DNA of 64,000 bases from NCBI RefSeq assembly GCF_013782625.1, contig NZ_CP056199.1, positions 4,234,588 through 4,298,587 of the forward strand. Reading direction: 5' to 3'. This document shows positions 23,312 to 36,306 of this stretch, piece by piece; position 1 is the stretch's first letter, and every line of letters begins with the position of its first letter. Origin of the DNA: Enterobacter sp. RHBSTW-00994. Its GTDB lineage: Bacteria > Pseudomonadota > Gammaproteobacteria > Enterobacterales > Enterobacteriaceae. The position numbers and the translations under genes are program-made. The notes under the pieces were generated by a model. It was given only the letters and a program-made list of their open reading frames with translations, ran no database searches and was not told the origin of the DNA.

Positions 23312-23599
23312 ATGGATACGAAATTTATCGACTGGCATTCAGCCGATATTATCGCGGCGCTACGTAAAAAAGGGACATCGCTGGCGGCGGAATCTCGTCG
23401 CAGTGGGTTAAGTTCTTCGACACTTGCGAATGCACTGACTCGCCCGTGGCCAAAAGGGGAATTGATTATCGCAACCGCACTGGAAACACATCCGTGGGTA
23501 ATCTGGCCATCGCGTTATCACGATCCCATCACACATGAGTTTATCGACAGAACACGCATGATGCGTAACAGAAGACAAGAACAAGCCCAAAAGAGCTGA
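23312..23599 (+). CDS. sfsB: SfsB/Nlp-family DNA-binding regulator
   Basis: The 95-residue product from MDTKFIDWHSADIIAALRKKG is a short Ner-like helix-turn-helix protein (SfsB/Nlp); the GTSLAAESRRSGLSSSTLANAL segment (about 19-40) is the HTH. SfsB was linked to maltose gene expression in E. coli and its exact targets are unclear. AAGGA lies upstream of the chosen ATG; a 14-codon longer frame is possible. Monocistronic, between ispB and murA. Confidence 0.88.
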   Translation: MDTKFIDWHSADIIAALRKKGTSLAAESRRSGLSSSTLANALTRPWPKGELIIATALETHPWVIWPSRYHDPITHEFIDRTRMMRNRRQEQAQKS

Positions 23600-23621
23600 T
23601 AGTTGTATTTTAACAGGAACA

Positions 23622-23654
23622 GCAACCCCCCGGTCATCTCTGGCAGGGGGCTGC
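23622..23654 (-). terminator. Possible murA terminator hairpin
   Basis: GCAACCCCC can pair with GGGGGCTGC with one mismatch, between the convergent sfsB and murA stops. There is no clear T tail. Confidence 0.35.
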
Positions 23655-23662
23655 CGGAACGA

Positions 23663-24934
<1,272 letters not shown>

Positions 24935-24973
24935 TTATAAATTCAACCGTGCCGCGAGCCTGAAGCTCTCAGC

Positions 24974-25228
24974 TCAAAAACCGTTTAGCTTGCGATCGCG
25001 AGCCCACTCTTGCGGCGTGAACGCTTTAATCGACAGGGCGTGGATGCGGTTATCCGCAATGTATTCCATCAGTGGCGCGTAGACAGCCTGCTGTTTCTTC
25101 ACACGGCTCATACCGTCGAAAATCTCACCCACAGCAATAACCTGGAAGTGACTGCCATCGCCAGAAACGTGGGCTTCCTGAAGGGAGAGTGCATTCATCA
25201 GCACTGTCTGGATTTCATTATTTTCCAT
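24974..25228 (-). CDS. ibaG: BolA-family iron metabolism protein IbaG
   Basis: The 84-residue BolA-like protein from [14 protein letters not shown] contains the conserved [14 protein letters not shown] helix-turn and a histidine in NRIHALSIK, used with monothiol glutaredoxin to bind an Fe-S cluster in this family. A 23-codon extension is rejected. It is between mlaB and murA, separated from mlaB by a terminator. Confidence 0.93.
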   Translation of the reverse strand: MENNEIQTVLMNALSLQEAHVSGDGSHFQVIAVGEIFDGMSRVKKQQAVYAPLMEYIADNRIHALSIKAFTPQEWARDRKLNGF

Positions 25229-25299
25229 GGGTTCTATATCATCTGATCGTGAAAACAAGCCCAACATCTTAGAGCAAAGTTGCGCCGTCTTAAACAAAC

Positions 25300-25332
25300 A
25301 AAAAGCCCCGACAATGAAACAGTCAGGGCTTT
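25300..25332 (-). terminator. Terminator after ibaG start region / between mlaB and ibaG
   Basis: On the minus strand AAGCCCTGAC and GTCGGGGCTT form a stem with a nine-base loop and T tail, marking the end of the mlaFEDCB transcript. Confidence 0.78.
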
Positions 25333-25354
25333 CAGAAGTAACGTACTGAAAAAG

Positions 25355-25648
25355 TTAGCGAGGTAATACGTCGTCAGGCAAATTATAGAGCTGTGCAAGA
25401 GTCACTACATTGTCGCTGACGCCTGAAAGCGTAACGTGTGCGCCCTGCTTTTTACCCACCGCAACCAAATGCGTCAACAACGCAATACCTGCCGTATCCA
25501 CACGAGAAACGCCGCTTAAATCAATCAATTGAATGCCTTGCATCGCTTCATGCCGCGCATCCCAAAGAGGATTCAGCAGATCCTGATCAAGCTCGCCAGA
25601 CAGCCGTAATGTGTCACCTTCACGCGACCAGCTTAATTGCTGCGGCAT
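25355..25648 (-). CDS. mlaB: Phospholipid ABC transporter STAS subunit MlaB
   Basis: MlaB is the cytoplasmic STAS-domain protein that stabilises the MlaF ATPase in the MlaFEDB complex. The 97 residues contain the STAS loop SGVSRVDTAGIALL with the conserved threonine near residue 52. Its start overlaps the mlaC stop as TAATG. Confidence 0.95.
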   Translation of the reverse strand: MPQQLSWSREGDTLRLSGELDQDLLNPLWDARHEAMQGIQLIDLSGVSRVDTAGIALLTHLVAVGKKQGAHVTLSGVSDNVVTLAQLYNLPDDVLPR

Positions 25649-26283
25649 TACTTTTTCTCGTCCAGAGTAATTTTCTGACGGGAGATGGACTGTAATTGCG
25701 CAGTCAAACCGTCAATGCCTTTGGTGCGTAGCAGATCGCTCCACTCATTCTGTTTCGTGGTAACCATACTCACCCCTTCAGCGATCATGTCATACGCCTG
25801 CCAGTTTCCCGTCTGGCTGTTTTTACGCCACTGAAAATCAAGACGAACCGGCGGCCGACCATTAGGGTCCAGAATAGTTACGCGAATAGGAATAATGGTT
25901 GCATCGCCCAGCGGTTGCTCTGGCGCGATCTGATAAGTCTGGCCATGGTACATCGCCAGTGCCTGACCATAGGCCTGTTTCAGATATTCCCGGAAAGCGG
26001 CAAAGTAGGCATCACGCTGAGCAGGCGTCGCATCTTTATAATAACGCCCTAACACAAGCGCACCGGCGTATTTGATTTGTACGTAAGGCAACAGTTCCTG
26101 ATCGACCACTTCACGCAAATAATCCGGATTAGCACGAATTTTTGATTGTTCATTTTTCAAACGGTCAAACGTTTTCTGTGCAGCTTCATCCATCTGTTTA
26201 TACGGATTAGTCGCATCAGCGGCAATTGCTGCCGTCAGGGGGGCGATCATCAACATCGCAACCATTAACAGTCGTTTAATCAT
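25648..26283 (-). CDS. mlaC: Periplasmic phospholipid-binding protein MlaC
   Basis: MlaC shuttles phospholipids between the outer-membrane MlaA-OmpC complex and the inner-membrane MlaFEDB complex. It has 211 residues with a signal peptide (1-21, ending AIA) and the Tol_Tol_Ttg2 fold. It is in the mlaFEDCB operon, 3 nt after mlaD. Confidence 0.96.
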   Translation of the reverse strand: MIKRLLMVAMLMIAPLTAAIAADATNPYKQMDEAAQKTFDRLKNEQSKIRANPDYLREVVDQELLPYVQIKYAGALVLGRYYKDATPAQRDAYFAAFREYLKQAYGQALAMYHGQTYQIAPEQPLGDATIIPIRVTILDPNGRPPVRLDFQWRKNSQTGNWQAYDMIAEGVSMVTTKQNEWSDLLRTKGIDGLTAQLQSISRQKITLDEKK

Positions 26284-26286
26284 AAA

Positions 26287-26820
26287 TTACTTCTCCTGCG
26301 ATGAATTCGTTGTGCCTTGAGCAGGCTCACTATCAGCTTTCTTATCATCACCACCTTTACTGCTGTAAAGGAACTGACCGATCATATCTTCCAGCACCAT
26401 GGCTGATTTCGTATCCTGAATCACGCTACCGTCTTTAAGGATAGTCGTTCCCAGTTCAGGGTCCTCAAAACCGACGTTTAGCGCCAGATATTGTTCGCCC
26501 AGAAGACCTGAAGTCCGGATAGAAAGCGAACTGGTATCAGGAATGTGGTTGTAACGTTCTTCAATATCCATCGCAACGCGTGGCAGGTAGGTTTTCTCAT
26601 CCAGTGTGATATCTGCCACCCTTCCAATAACCACACCGCCAATACGCACCGGTGAGCGCGCCTTCAGCCCTCCGATATTATCGAACGTTGCGAAAATACG
26701 ATAAGTAGGTTCGGTGCGAATGGACGTAATATCTGCGGCCCGCAGGCAGATAAACAGTGCAGCCAACAGTGCCAGCAACAGAAACACGCCTACCCAAATT
26801 TCATTTTTTCTCGTTTGCAT
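26287..26820 (-). CDS. mlaD: MCE-domain substrate-binding protein MlaD
   Basis: MlaD forms a hexameric ring on the periplasmic side of MlaE. The 177 residues from MQTRKNEIWVGVFLL have one membrane helix (about 8-28) and an MCE domain (about 38-117, with FDNIGGLKARSPVRIGGV), and a hydrophilic tail a little shorter and different from E. coli (183 aa). The ATG at 26820 is preferred over one five codons upstream that sits in the mlaE end. Confidence 0.95.
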   Translation of the reverse strand: MQTRKNEIWVGVFLLLALLAALFICLRAADITSIRTEPTYRIFATFDNIGGLKARSPVRIGGVVIGRVADITLDEKTYLPRVAMDIEERYNHIPDTSSLSIRTSGLLGEQYLALNVGFEDPELGTTILKDGSVIQDTKSAMVLEDMIGQFLYSSKGGDDKKADSEPAQGTTNSSQEK

Positions 26821-26824
26821 GAAC

Positions 26825-28427
<1,603 letters not shown>

Positions 28428-28655
28428 TTATGGTTCCTTTCTTACTCTACTTCACGTTAAGCACATCGCTTAAATCAGCCCTAATCTCAGCATTTTTACA
28501 GAATAATGCCTGGTGAGGTTAGCGAAAGCTGGCATTTGTTTTACTTTTCCGGCGCATAAAGTCAAAATTAGGAATTCGTTACGTCTCAGACTGTATGCAG
28601 CGCCAAAGATTCATTCGCTGTGGACCGGCGAGTATACCTGAATAAAGGACTTTTG

Positions 28656-29633
28656 ATGCTTTTAGCAACGGCACTGTTAATAATTGGTTTACTTTTGGTG
28701 GTCTACAGTGCTGACCGTTTGGTATTTGCTGCATCGATCCTGTGCCGCCTTCTTGGCGTACCACCCATTATTATTGGATTAACGGTTGTCAGCGTTGGGA
28801 CATCGCTTCCAGAAATTATCGTCGCTGTCTCAGCCTCGCTACACGGCCAGGTCGATCTTGCTATCGGCACTGCCATTGGCTCCAATATCGTCAATATTTT
28901 ACTGATTCTTGGCCTGGCGGCATTACTGCACTCATTTCGCGTGCATTCTGATGTCTTGCGCCGTGAATTGCCGCTAATGTTAATCGTAAGTTTACTGGCA
29001 GGTTGCGTGCTTTATGACGGAGAGCTGAGCTATGGCGATGGCATCTTTTTGCTGACGCTGGCAGGAATATGGCTTCTGTATAGTGTGAAGATTGCCCGAC
29101 TTGCGGAAAAACAAGGTGATGACAGCCTGATGCGTGAGCATATTGCCGAGCTACCGCGCGAAGGAACTTTACCTGTCGCGCTGCTTTGGCTTGGCGTTGC
29201 GCTCATTATCATGCCGATGGCAACACGTATGGTCGTGGATAACGCGACGGTGCTGGCGAACTATTTCGCCATGAGTGAACTGACGATGGGCCTGACCGTG
29301 ATTGCCATTGGAACCAGCTTACCTGAACTGGCAACAGCCATTGCTGGCGCACGTAAAGGTGAAGATGATATCGCGATTGGCAATATCATTGGCTCAAACA
29401 TTTTTAATATTGCGATCGTGACTGGCCTGCCAGCGCTGATATCGCCAGGGCCATTTAATCCACTGGCCTTCTCGCGCGATTACGGCGTGATGTTGCTGGT
29501 CAGTGTTATTTTTGCCCTGCTCTGCTGGCGACGAAAACAGCAGATAGGTAAAAGTGCAGGCGCATTGCTTACAGGTGGATTTATCGTATGGATGGCGATG
29601 CTGTACTGGCTGTCGCCTCTTCTCTCTGGGTAA
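28656..29633 (+). CDS. yrbG: Calcium/sodium antiporter family protein YrbG
   Basis: A 325-residue CaCA-family exchanger with about ten membrane helices and two inverted alpha repeats: GTSLPEIIV near residue 45 and GTSLPELATAIAG near 222. Each carries the GS/TSxPE ion-binding glutamate. AAAGGAC precedes the ATG; a 12-codon upstream extension is rejected. It opens the yrbG-kdsD-kdsC-lptCAB cluster. Confidence 0.93.
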   Translation: MLLATALLIIGLLLVVYSADRLVFAASILCRLLGVPPIIIGLTVVSVGTSLPEIIVAVSASLHGQVDLAIGTAIGSNIVNILLILGLAALLHSFRVHSDVLRRELPLMLIVSLLAGCVLYDGELSYGDGIFLLTLAGIWLLYSVKIARLAEKQGDDSLMREHIAELPREGTLPVALLWLGVALIIMPMATRMVVDNATVLANYFAMSELTMGLTVIAIGTSLPELATAIAGARKGEDDIAIGNIIGSNIFNIAIVTGLPALISPGPFNPLAFSRDYGVMLLVSVIFALLCWRRKQQIGKSAGALLTGGFIVWMAMLYWLSPLLSG

Positions 29634-29646
29634 ACGGAAACGCATT

Positions 29647-30633
29647 ATGTCGCAAATAGAATTGCAGCCGGATTTTGACTTTCAGAAAGCAGGCAAAGAA
29701 GTTCTGGAGATTGAACGTGAAGGTCTGGCGCAGTTAGATCAGTACATTAACCATGATTTCAGCCAGGCATGTGAGAAAATGTTCCACTGCTCAGGCAAAG
29801 TCGTGGTAATGGGCATGGGCAAATCGGGTCACATTGGCCGCAAGATGGCTGCAACCTTTGCCAGTACAGGCACATCGTCATTCTTTGTACATCCAGGTGA
29901 GGCCGCGCACGGTGACCTGGGGATGGTCACACCACAGGATATCGTGATTGCGCTGTCTAATTCCGGTGAGTCCAATGAAATACTGGCATTGATCCCTGTA
30001 CTGAAACGACTGCAGGTTCCGCTTATCTGCATGACCAGTCGCCCGGAAAGCAGCATGGCCCGTGCCGCCGATATCCACCTGTGCGTCAAAGTCCCCAAAG
30101 AGGCATGTCCTCTCGGACTGGCCCCAACCTCCAGCACGACTGCCGCGCTGGTGATGGGTGATGCACTTGCCGTTGCGCTCCTCGAAGCCCGAGGTTTTAC
30201 ACCCGAAGATTTTGCGCTCTCTCATCCCGGCGGGGCGTTGGGACGCAAACTACTGCTTCGGGTAAACGACATTATGCATACAGGCGATGAGATCCCTCAC
30301 GTCAGTAAAACTGCCTCACTTCGGGATGCATTACTGGAAATCACCCATAAAAATCTCGGTATGACTGTCATCTGTGATGAGCAGATGAAGATTGACGGGA
30401 TTTTCACTGATGGCGACTTACGCCGTGTGTTCGATATGGGCGTTGATGTCCGGACATTGGGTATCGCCGATGTGATGACCCCCGGCGGAATTCGCGTTCG
30501 TCCAGGCACGCTGGCAGTGGATGTTCTCAACCTGATGCAGTCGCGCCACATCACCGCGGTAATGGTTGCCGATGGCGACCAACTGCTGGGTGTGGTACAT
30601 ATGCATGATCTGCTACGCGCTGGCGTAGTGTAA
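29647..30633 (+). CDS. kdsD: D-arabinose 5-phosphate isomerase
   Basis: KdsD converts ribulose-5-phosphate to arabinose-5-phosphate, the first step of Kdo synthesis for LPS. The 328 residues contain a SIS domain (about 40-180, with GMGKSGHIGRK) and two CBS domains (about 210-328). The ATG at 29647 gives the E. coli length; a 31-codon longer frame lies inside yrbG. Confidence 0.97.
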   Translation: MSQIELQPDFDFQKAGKEVLEIEREGLAQLDQYINHDFSQACEKMFHCSGKVVVMGMGKSGHIGRKMAATFASTGTSSFFVHPGEAAHGDLGMVTPQDIVIALSNSGESNEILALIPVLKRLQVPLICMTSRPESSMARAADIHLCVKVPKEACPLGLAPTSSTTAALVMGDALAVALLEARGFTPEDFALSHPGGALGRKLLLRVNDIMHTGDEIPHVSKTASLRDALLEITHKNLGMTVICDEQMKIDGIFTDGDLRRVFDMGVDVRTLGIADVMTPGGIRVRPGTLAVDVLNLMQSRHITAVMVADGDQLLGVVHMHDLLRAGVV

Positions 30634-30647
30634 TGAAGGATAAGACA

Positions 30648-31214
30648 ATGAGTAATGCGGGTGCATCCCTTGCAACCTGTTATGGCCCGGTGAGTGCCCA
30701 CATGATGGCGCAGGCGGAAAAGATCCGTCTGCTGATCCTGGATGTCGATGGCGTCCTCTCCGATGGCTTGATTTATATGGGCAATAATGGCGAAGAGCTG
30801 AAAGCATTTAATGTTCGTGATGGTTACGGTATTCGCTGCGCGCTCACATCGGGCATCGAAGTTGCTATCATCACCGGACGGAAGGCTAAACTGGTAGAAG
30901 ACCGCTGTGAAACACTGGGCATTACCCATCTGTATCAGGGACAATCCGATAAGATGGTCGCGTTCAGGGATTTACTGACGAAACTGTCCATCGCGCCAGA
31001 ACATGTTGCCTACGTCGGCGACGATCTGATCGACTGGCCAGTCATGGCTGAAGTGGGCCTGAGTATCGCGGTCGCGGATGCACATCCGCTGTTGATCCCG
31101 CGTGCCGACTACGTTACCCATATCAACGGTGGTCGTGGTGCTGTCCGTGAAGTATGCGATTTACTGCTGCTGGCGCAGGGTAAGCTTGATGAGGCCAAAG
31201 GGCAATCGATATGA
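30648..31214 (+). CDS. kdsC: 3-deoxy-manno-octulosonate-8-phosphatase
   Basis: KdsC dephosphorylates Kdo-8-phosphate. The 188-residue HAD-superfamily protein has the nucleophile motif DVDGVLSDG near residue 32, the ITGRKA motif II and GDDLIDWPVM motif IV. The second ATG (30648) with AAGGA upstream gives the E. coli length. It overlaps lptC as ATGA. Confidence 0.96.
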   Translation: MSNAGASLATCYGPVSAHMMAQAEKIRLLILDVDGVLSDGLIYMGNNGEELKAFNVRDGYGIRCALTSGIEVAIITGRKAKLVEDRCETLGITHLYQGQSDKMVAFRDLLTKLSIAPEHVAYVGDDLIDWPVMAEVGLSIAVADAHPLLIPRADYVTHINGGRGAVREVCDLLLLAQGKLDEAKGQSI

Positions 31215-31786
31215 GTAAAACCAGACGTTGGGTTATCATTCTGCTTTCACTTGTTGCATTGATCCTGATTGGCGTGAACCTTGCTGACCGTGACGATACG
31301 CCAACAGAAGTGGTCAACACTAATGATCCAACATATAAAAGCGATCACAGTGACACCGTGGTCTATAGCCCGGAAGGTGCGCTGAACTATCGCCTGATTG
31401 CCCAGCATGTTGAATATTTTTCGGAGCAAGGTGTTTCGTGGTTTACCCAGCCGGTAATGACTACCTTTGATACCGATAAAACACCGACATGGTCGATTAA
31501 AGCTGACAGAGCAAAATTGACAAATGACCGTATGCTTTATCTGTATGGTCATGTTGAGGTCAATGCCCTGACCGCAGACTCTCAACTGCGCAAAATTACT
31601 ACGGATAATGCCCAGATCAACCTGGTCACTCAGGATGTCACTTCGCAGGATCTGGTCACATTGTACGGTACAACATTTAATTCCAGCGGTCTGAGAATGC
31701 GCGGGAACTTACGCAGCAAAAACGCCGAGCTGATTGAAAAGGTTAGAACCTCCTATGAAATTCAAAACAAACAAACTCAGCCTTAA
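31211..31786 (+). CDS. lptC: LPS export protein LptC
   Basis: LptC is anchored to the inner membrane by one N-terminal helix (about 7-25) and relays LPS from LptBFG to LptA through its beta-jellyroll domain. The 191 residues match E. coli. It overlaps kdsC by 4 nt and lptA by 32 nt. Confidence 0.96.
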   Translation: MSKTRRWVIILLSLVALILIGVNLADRDDTPTEVVNTNDPTYKSDHSDTVVYSPEGALNYRLIAQHVEYFSEQGVSWFTQPVMTTFDTDKTPTWSIKADRAKLTNDRMLYLYGHVEVNALTADSQLRKITTDNAQINLVTQDVTSQDLVTLYGTTFNSSGLRMRGNLRSKNAELIEKVRTSYEIQNKQTQP

Positions 31787-32309
31787 TTTCGTGATTGCCA
31801 GCGCACTGCTGGCCGCCAGTCTTCCCGCGCTTGCTGTGACTGGTGATACCGAACAACCGATTCATATTGAATCCGACACTCAGTCGCTTGATATGCAGGG
31901 TAACGTCGTCACCTTCACTGGCAACGTCGTCATGACCCAGGGCACAATCAAAATTAATGCCGATAAAGTGGTCGTCACCCGTCCGGGCGGCGAGCAGGGC
32001 AAAGAAATTATTGATGGCTATGGCAACCCTGCCACCTTCTATCAAATGCAGGATAACGGTAAGCCAGTAAAAGGCCGCGCCACACATATGCACTATGAGC
32101 TGGCGAAAGACCTTGTCATCCTGACAGGTAATGCTTATCTGGAACAACTGGATAGCAATATCACCGGTGACAAAATCACCTATCTGGTGAAAGAGCAGAA
32201 GATGCAAGCGTCCAGCGAGAAAGGCAAACGCGTGACAACCGTGCTTGTTCCATCACAGCTGCAGGACAAAGGCCAAAGCCAGGCCCCGGCACAGAAGAAG
32301 AGTAACTAA
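31755..32309 (+). CDS. lptA: Periplasmic LPS bridge protein LptA
   Basis: LptA forms the jellyroll bridge that carries LPS across the periplasm to LptDE. The 184 residues (E. coli 185) begin MKFKTNKLSLNFVIASALL with a signal peptide cleaved after ALA (about residue 27). The start codon lies inside the lptC coding end, so translation is probably coupled. The hydrophilic Gln/Lys-rich tail is typical. Confidence 0.95.
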   Translation: MKFKTNKLSLNFVIASALLAASLPALAVTGDTEQPIHIESDTQSLDMQGNVVTFTGNVVMTQGTIKINADKVVVTRPGGEQGKEIIDGYGNPATFYQMQDNGKPVKGRATHMHYELAKDLVILTGNAYLEQLDSNITGDKITYLVKEQKMQASSEKGKRVTTVLVPSQLQDKGQSQAPAQKKSN

Positions 32310-32315
32310 TTCGTT

Positions 32316-33041
32316 ATGGCAACATTAACTGCAAAGAACCTCGCCAAAGCCTATAAAGGCCGTCGCGTCGTAGAAGATGTCAGTCTGACCGTAAATTCTG
32401 GCGAAATTGTTGGCCTTTTAGGCCCTAACGGTGCAGGTAAAACCACTACATTTTATATGGTGGTGGGCATTGTCCCACGCGATGCAGGCAACATTATCAT
32501 TGATGATGATGACATTAGCTTGCTGCCACTGCACGCGCGTGCGCGCCGTGGTATTGGCTATCTGCCTCAGGAAGCTTCCATTTTCCGCCGCTTGAGCGTC
32601 TTCGATAACCTGATGGCAGTCCTGCAGATCCGCGACGATCTTAGCGCCGAACAACGTCAGGATCGCGCCAACGAGTTGATGGAAGAGTTCCATATCGAAC
32701 ATCTGCGCGATAACCTTGGGCAGGCACTCTCTGGTGGTGAACGTCGCCGTGTCGAGATAGCTCGTGCGCTGGCTGCAAATCCTAAATTTATCCTTCTGGA
32801 TGAGCCCTTTGCGGGTGTTGACCCCATATCGGTTATCGACATCAAACGCATTATTGAACACCTGCGCGATAGCGGGCTCGGCGTACTTATCACTGACCAT
32901 AACGTCCGTGAAACGCTGGCTGTCTGCGAACGTGCATATATTGTTAGCCAGGGCCATCTGATTGCTCATGGCACGCCTCAACAGATCCTCGAAGATGAAC
33001 ATGTTAAGCGCGTGTACCTTGGGGAAGACTTCAGACTCTGA
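32316..33041 (+). CDS. lptB: LPS export ABC transporter ATPase LptB
   Basis: LptB is the 241-residue cytoplasmic ATPase that powers LptFG extraction of LPS. Walker [10 protein letters not shown] is near residue 36, signature [16 protein letters not shown] near 139, Walker [11 protein letters not shown] near 158, switch histidine in ITDHNVRET near 195. Its membrane partners LptF and LptG are encoded about 8 kb downstream in this window because of the rearranged block. Confidence 0.97.
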   Translation: MATLTAKNLAKAYKGRRVVEDVSLTVNSGEIVGLLGPNGAGKTTTFYMVVGIVPRDAGNIIIDDDDISLLPLHARARRGIGYLPQEASIFRRLSVFDNLMAVLQIRDDLSAEQRQDRANELMEEFHIEHLRDNLGQALSGGERRRVEIARALAANPKFILLDEPFAGVDPISVIDIKRIIEHLRDSGLGVLITDHNVRETLAVCERAYIVSQGHLIAHGTPQQILEDEHVKRVYLGEDFRL

Positions 33042-33088
33042 TAGGGTAGAGGTATTGTCACGCCGAACCGGAGAATAATGCTCTGAAC

Positions 33089-34522
33089 ATGAAGCAAGGT
33101 TTGCAATTAAGGCTCAGCCAACAACTGGCAATGACGCCACAGCTACAGCAGGCTATTCGCCTGTTGCAACTGTCCACGCTAGAACTTCAGCAAGAACTCC
33201 AGCAAGCGCTGGATAGCAACCCATTGCTGGAGCAAACCGATCTTCATGACGAGGTAGAAACCCAGCAGACACAAGATACAGAAGCGCTCGACACCGTTGA
33301 TGCTCTCGAACAAAAAGAGATGCCGGACGAGCTGCCTCTGGATGCCAGTTGGGATGAAATCTACACCGCAGGAACGCCATCTGGAACGCGCGTGGACTAT
33401 CAGGACGACGAATTACCTGTCTATCAGGGTGAAACAACCCAGTCGTTGCAAGATTATCTAATGTGGCAAGTCGAGCTGACGCCGTTCTCTGACACCGATC
33501 GCGCTATTGCGACGTCCATTGTCGATGCCGTTGATGATACCGGTTATTTAACGGTGACGCTGGACGATATCCTGGAAAGCATCGGCAATGATGAGATTGA
33601 TCTTGAAGAGATTGAAGCGGTTCTGAAACGTATCCAGCGCTTTGATCCGGTTGGCGTCGCCGCTAAAGATCTGCGCGACTGCCTGTTGATCCAGCTTTCT
33701 CAGTTTGCCAGGGAAACACCATGGATTGACGAGGCGCGATTAATCATCAGCGAACACCTGGATCTCCTGGCAAACCATGATTTCCGCACACTGATGCGCG
33801 TAACACGCCTGAAAGAAGACGTACTTAAAGAAGCGGTCAACCTGATCCAATCACTGGATCCGCGCCCTGGCCAATCGATCCAGACCAGTGAACCTGAATA
33901 CGTTATCCCTGATGTGCTGGTCAGAAAACATAATGACCGATGGGTTGTCGAACTGAATTCTGACAGTATTCCTCGCCTGCAAATCAACCAGCAGTATGCT
34001 TCGATGTGTACCAGTGTGCGCAACGACTCTGACAATCAATACATTCGTAGCAACCTTCAGGAAGCACGATGGTTGATCAAAAGCCTGGAGAGCCGAAACG
34101 ATACCCTGCTACGTGTAAGTCGCTGTATCGTTGAGCAACAGCAGGCATTCTTTGAGCAGGGTGAAGAGTTTATGAAACCGATGGTGCTGGCAGATATTGC
34201 TCAGGCCGTCGAGATGCATGAATCGACGATTTCCCGTGTGACCACACAAAAGTATCTGCACAGTCCACGCGGTATTTTTGAGCTTAAGTATTTCTTCTCC
34301 AGTCATGTGAATACCGAAGGCGGTGGCGAAGCCTCGTCGACGGCGATTCGCGCACTGGTGAAGAAGTTGATCGCCGCGGAAAATCCCGCGAAGCCACTGA
34401 GTGACAGTAAGTTAACCACCATGCTGTCCGATCAGGGTATTATGGTGGCACGCCGTACTGTTGCGAAGTATCGAGAGTCTTTATCCATTCCGCCGTCTAA
34501 CCAGCGTAAACAACTGGTCTGA
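33089..34522 (+). CDS. rpoN: RNA polymerase sigma-54 factor
   Basis: RpoN directs RNA polymerase to -24/-12 promoters for nitrogen and other genes and needs enhancer-binding ATPases. The 477 residues show the Gln/Leu-rich activator-interacting region (1-50), an acidic region II, the core-binding domain (about 110-300), the HTH (about 365-385) and the RpoN box [10 protein letters not shown] near residue 455. It starts the rpoN-hpf-ptsN-rapZ-npr operon. Confidence 0.98.
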   Translation: MKQGLQLRLSQQLAMTPQLQQAIRLLQLSTLELQQELQQALDSNPLLEQTDLHDEVETQQTQDTEALDTVDALEQKEMPDELPLDASWDEIYTAGTPSGTRVDYQDDELPVYQGETTQSLQDYLMWQVELTPFSDTDRAIATSIVDAVDDTGYLTVTLDDILESIGNDEIDLEEIEAVLKRIQRFDPVGVAAKDLRDCLLIQLSQFARETPWIDEARLIISEHLDLLANHDFRTLMRVTRLKEDVLKEAVNLIQSLDPRPGQSIQTSEPEYVIPDVLVRKHNDRWVVELNSDSIPRLQINQQYASMCTSVRNDSDNQYIRSNLQEARWLIKSLESRNDTLLRVSRCIVEQQQAFFEQGEEFMKPMVLADIAQAVEMHESTISRVTTQKYLHSPRGIFELKYFFSSHVNTEGGGEASSTAIRALVKKLIAAENPAKPLSDSKLTTMLSDQGIMVARRTVAKYRESLSIPPSNQRKQLV

Positions 34523-34544
34523 CACAACCGATAAGGAAGACACT

Positions 34545-34832
34545 ATGCAGCTCAACATCACAGGACACAATGTCGAAATTACTGATGCTTTACGCGATTT
34601 TGTGAATGCTAAATTCGCGAAACTTGAGCAGTATTTCGAAAGGATAAACCAGGTCTACATTGTGTTAAAAGTGGAGAAAGTGACTCATATCTCGGACGCA
34701 ACCCTGCATGTTAATGGGGGCGAGCTTCATGCCAGTGCGGAAGGGCAAGACATGTATGCGGCTATCGACGGCTTGATTGACAAGCTTGCGCGACAGCTTA
34801 ATAAACATAAAGATAAACTAAAACAACACTAA
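34545..34832 (+). CDS. hpf: Short-form ribosome hibernation promoting factor
   Basis: Hpf stabilises 100S ribosome dimers in stationary phase. The 95-residue product from MQLNITGHNVEITDALRDFV is the short HPF class (E. coli YhbH). A longer frame starting inside rpoN is rejected; ATAAGGAAG provides the ribosome-binding site. Confidence 0.96.
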   Translation: MQLNITGHNVEITDALRDFVNAKFAKLEQYFERINQVYIVLKVEKVTHISDATLHVNGGELHASAEGQDMYAAIDGLIDKLARQLNKHKDKLKQH

Positions 34833-34860
34833 TTGTCCGGGCAGTTAACGGGTGCAGGAA

Positions 34861-34885
34861 GGCCTGTTGTGAAACACAACGGGCC
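34861..34885 (+). terminator. Intercistronic hairpin between hpf and ptsN
   Basis: GGCCTGTTGT and ACAACGGGCC pair with a small GAAAC loop. There is no T tail, so this looks like an mRNA processing or stability element rather than a terminator. Confidence 0.5.
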
Positions 34886-34914
34886 ATTTGTACAGTTAGC
34901 GCTTAGGTGAAATT

Positions 34915-35406
34915 ATGATGAACAACGATTCCGCTCTCCAACTGAGCAACGTCCTTAACCAGGAATGTACCCGCAGTGGTGTCCACTGCCAGAGCAAAAA
35001 ACGTGCGCTGGAAATCATCAGTGAACTGGCTGCAAAACAGCTGGGCCTACCACCGCAGGTCGTGTTCGAAGCTATTCTGACCCGTGAAAAAATGGGCAGT
35101 ACTGGCATCGGCAACGGCATTGCAATTCCTCATGGCAAGCTGGAAGAAGATACCTTGCGTGCCGTCGGTGTTTTTGTACAACTGGAAACACCTATCGCCT
35201 TTGACGCCATTGATAACCAGCCGGTCGATCTCCTCTTCGCACTGTTGGTTCCGGCCGATCAGACAAAAACCCATCTGCACACGCTTTCTCTGGTCGCCAA
35301 ACGCCTGGCAGATAAAACCATTTGCCGCCGACTGCGCTCAGCCCAAAGTGATGAAGAGCTGTATCAAATTATCACTGAAGCAGAAGGCAGTCAGGATGAT
35401 GCATAA
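34915..35406 (+). CDS. ptsN: Nitrogen PTS enzyme IIA(Ntr)
   Basis: PtsN is the terminal phospho-acceptor of the nitrogen phosphotransferase system and controls potassium transport and phosphate sensing. The 163 residues are one EIIA-2 domain with the active H73 in GIAIPHGKL. A second ATG immediately follows the first, so the protein may start one residue later. Confidence 0.97.
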   Translation: MMNNDSALQLSNVLNQECTRSGVHCQSKKRALEIISELAAKQLGLPPQVVFEAILTREKMGSTGIGNGIAIPHGKLEEDTLRAVGVFVQLETPIAFDAIDNQPVDLLFALLVPADQTKTHLHTLSLVAKRLADKTICRRLRSAQSDEELYQIITEAEGSQDDA

Positions 35407-35451
35407 CAATGAGATGGCCTTCACATCTGTTGTCCTGAGGAGAACCGGAAC

Positions 35452-36306
35452 ATGGTGTTGATGATTGTCAGCGGTCGCTCGGGGTCCGGGAAATCCGTCG
35501 CCCTTCGTGCGCTCGAGGATATGGGCTTTTACTGCGTGGATAACCTGCCGGTTGTGCTGCTGCCCGACCTTGCGCGGACGCTTGCAGACAGACAAATCTC
35601 TGCTGCCGTCAGTATCGACGTCCGTAACATGCCTGAATCACCTGAAGTCTTTGAGCAGGCAATGAATAGCCTGCCAGAAGCCTTCTCACCGCAACTGCTG
35701 TTCCTCGACGCAGATCGGAACACGCTTATCCGTCGTTACAGTGATACACGCCGTTTGCATCCACTTTCCAGTAAAAATCTGTCCCTGGAGAGCGCGATCG
35801 ACGAAGAGAGCGATCTGCTGGAGCCGCTGCGCTCACGTGCAGATCTGATTGTCGACACATCAGAGATGTCAGTTCATGAACTGGCCGAAATGCTGAGAAC
35901 GCGTTTGCTGGGTAAACGTGAGCGTGAACTGACGATGGTGTTTGAGTCCTTTGGCTTTAAACATGGTATTCCCATCGATGCGGATTATGTTTTTGATGTG
36001 CGCTTCCTGCCTAACCCGCACTGGGACCCTAAATTACGCCCAATGACCGGCCTTGATAAGCCCGTCGCAGCATTCCTCGACAGACACACAGAAGTTCACA
36101 ATTTTATCTACCAGACGCGAAGCTACCTTGAGCTATGGTTACCTATGCTGGAGACAAACAATCGTAGCTACCTGACAGTGGCGATTGGTTGTACTGGCGG
36201 TAAACATCGTTCGGTTTATATTGCCGAGCAACTGGCCGATTACTTCCGTTCACGCGGAAAGAACGTTCAGTCCCGTCATCGCACGCTGGAAAAACGTAAA
36301 ACATGA
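35452..36306 (+). CDS. rapZ: RNase adapter protein RapZ
   Basis: RapZ binds the sRNA GlmZ and recruits RNase E to cleave it, setting glucosamine-6-phosphate synthase (GlmS) levels. The 284 residues have Walker A GRSGSGKS at 8-15 and a C-terminal RNA-binding domain (about 155-284) with GCTGGKHRS and a basic end KRKT. It overlaps npr as ATGA and shares the operon with ptsN/npr. Confidence 0.97.
   Translation: MVLMIVSGRSGSGKSVALRALEDMGFYCVDNLPVVLLPDLARTLADRQISAAVSIDVRNMPESPEVFEQAMNSLPEAFSPQLLFLDADRNTLIRRYSDTRRLHPLSSKNLSLESAIDEESDLLEPLRSRADLIVDTSEMSVHELAEMLRTRLLGKRERELTMVFESFGFKHGIPIDADYVFDVRFLPNPHWDPKLRPMTGLDKPVAAFLDRHTEVHNFIYQTRSYLELWLPMLETNNRSYLTVAIGCTGGKHRSVYIAEQLADYFRSRGKNVQSRHRTLEKRKT

Noticed and set aside
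30297..30944. 215-codon minus-strand frame across kdsD/kdsC
   Set aside because: Shadow of two real genes on the plus strand; no start signals or homology.
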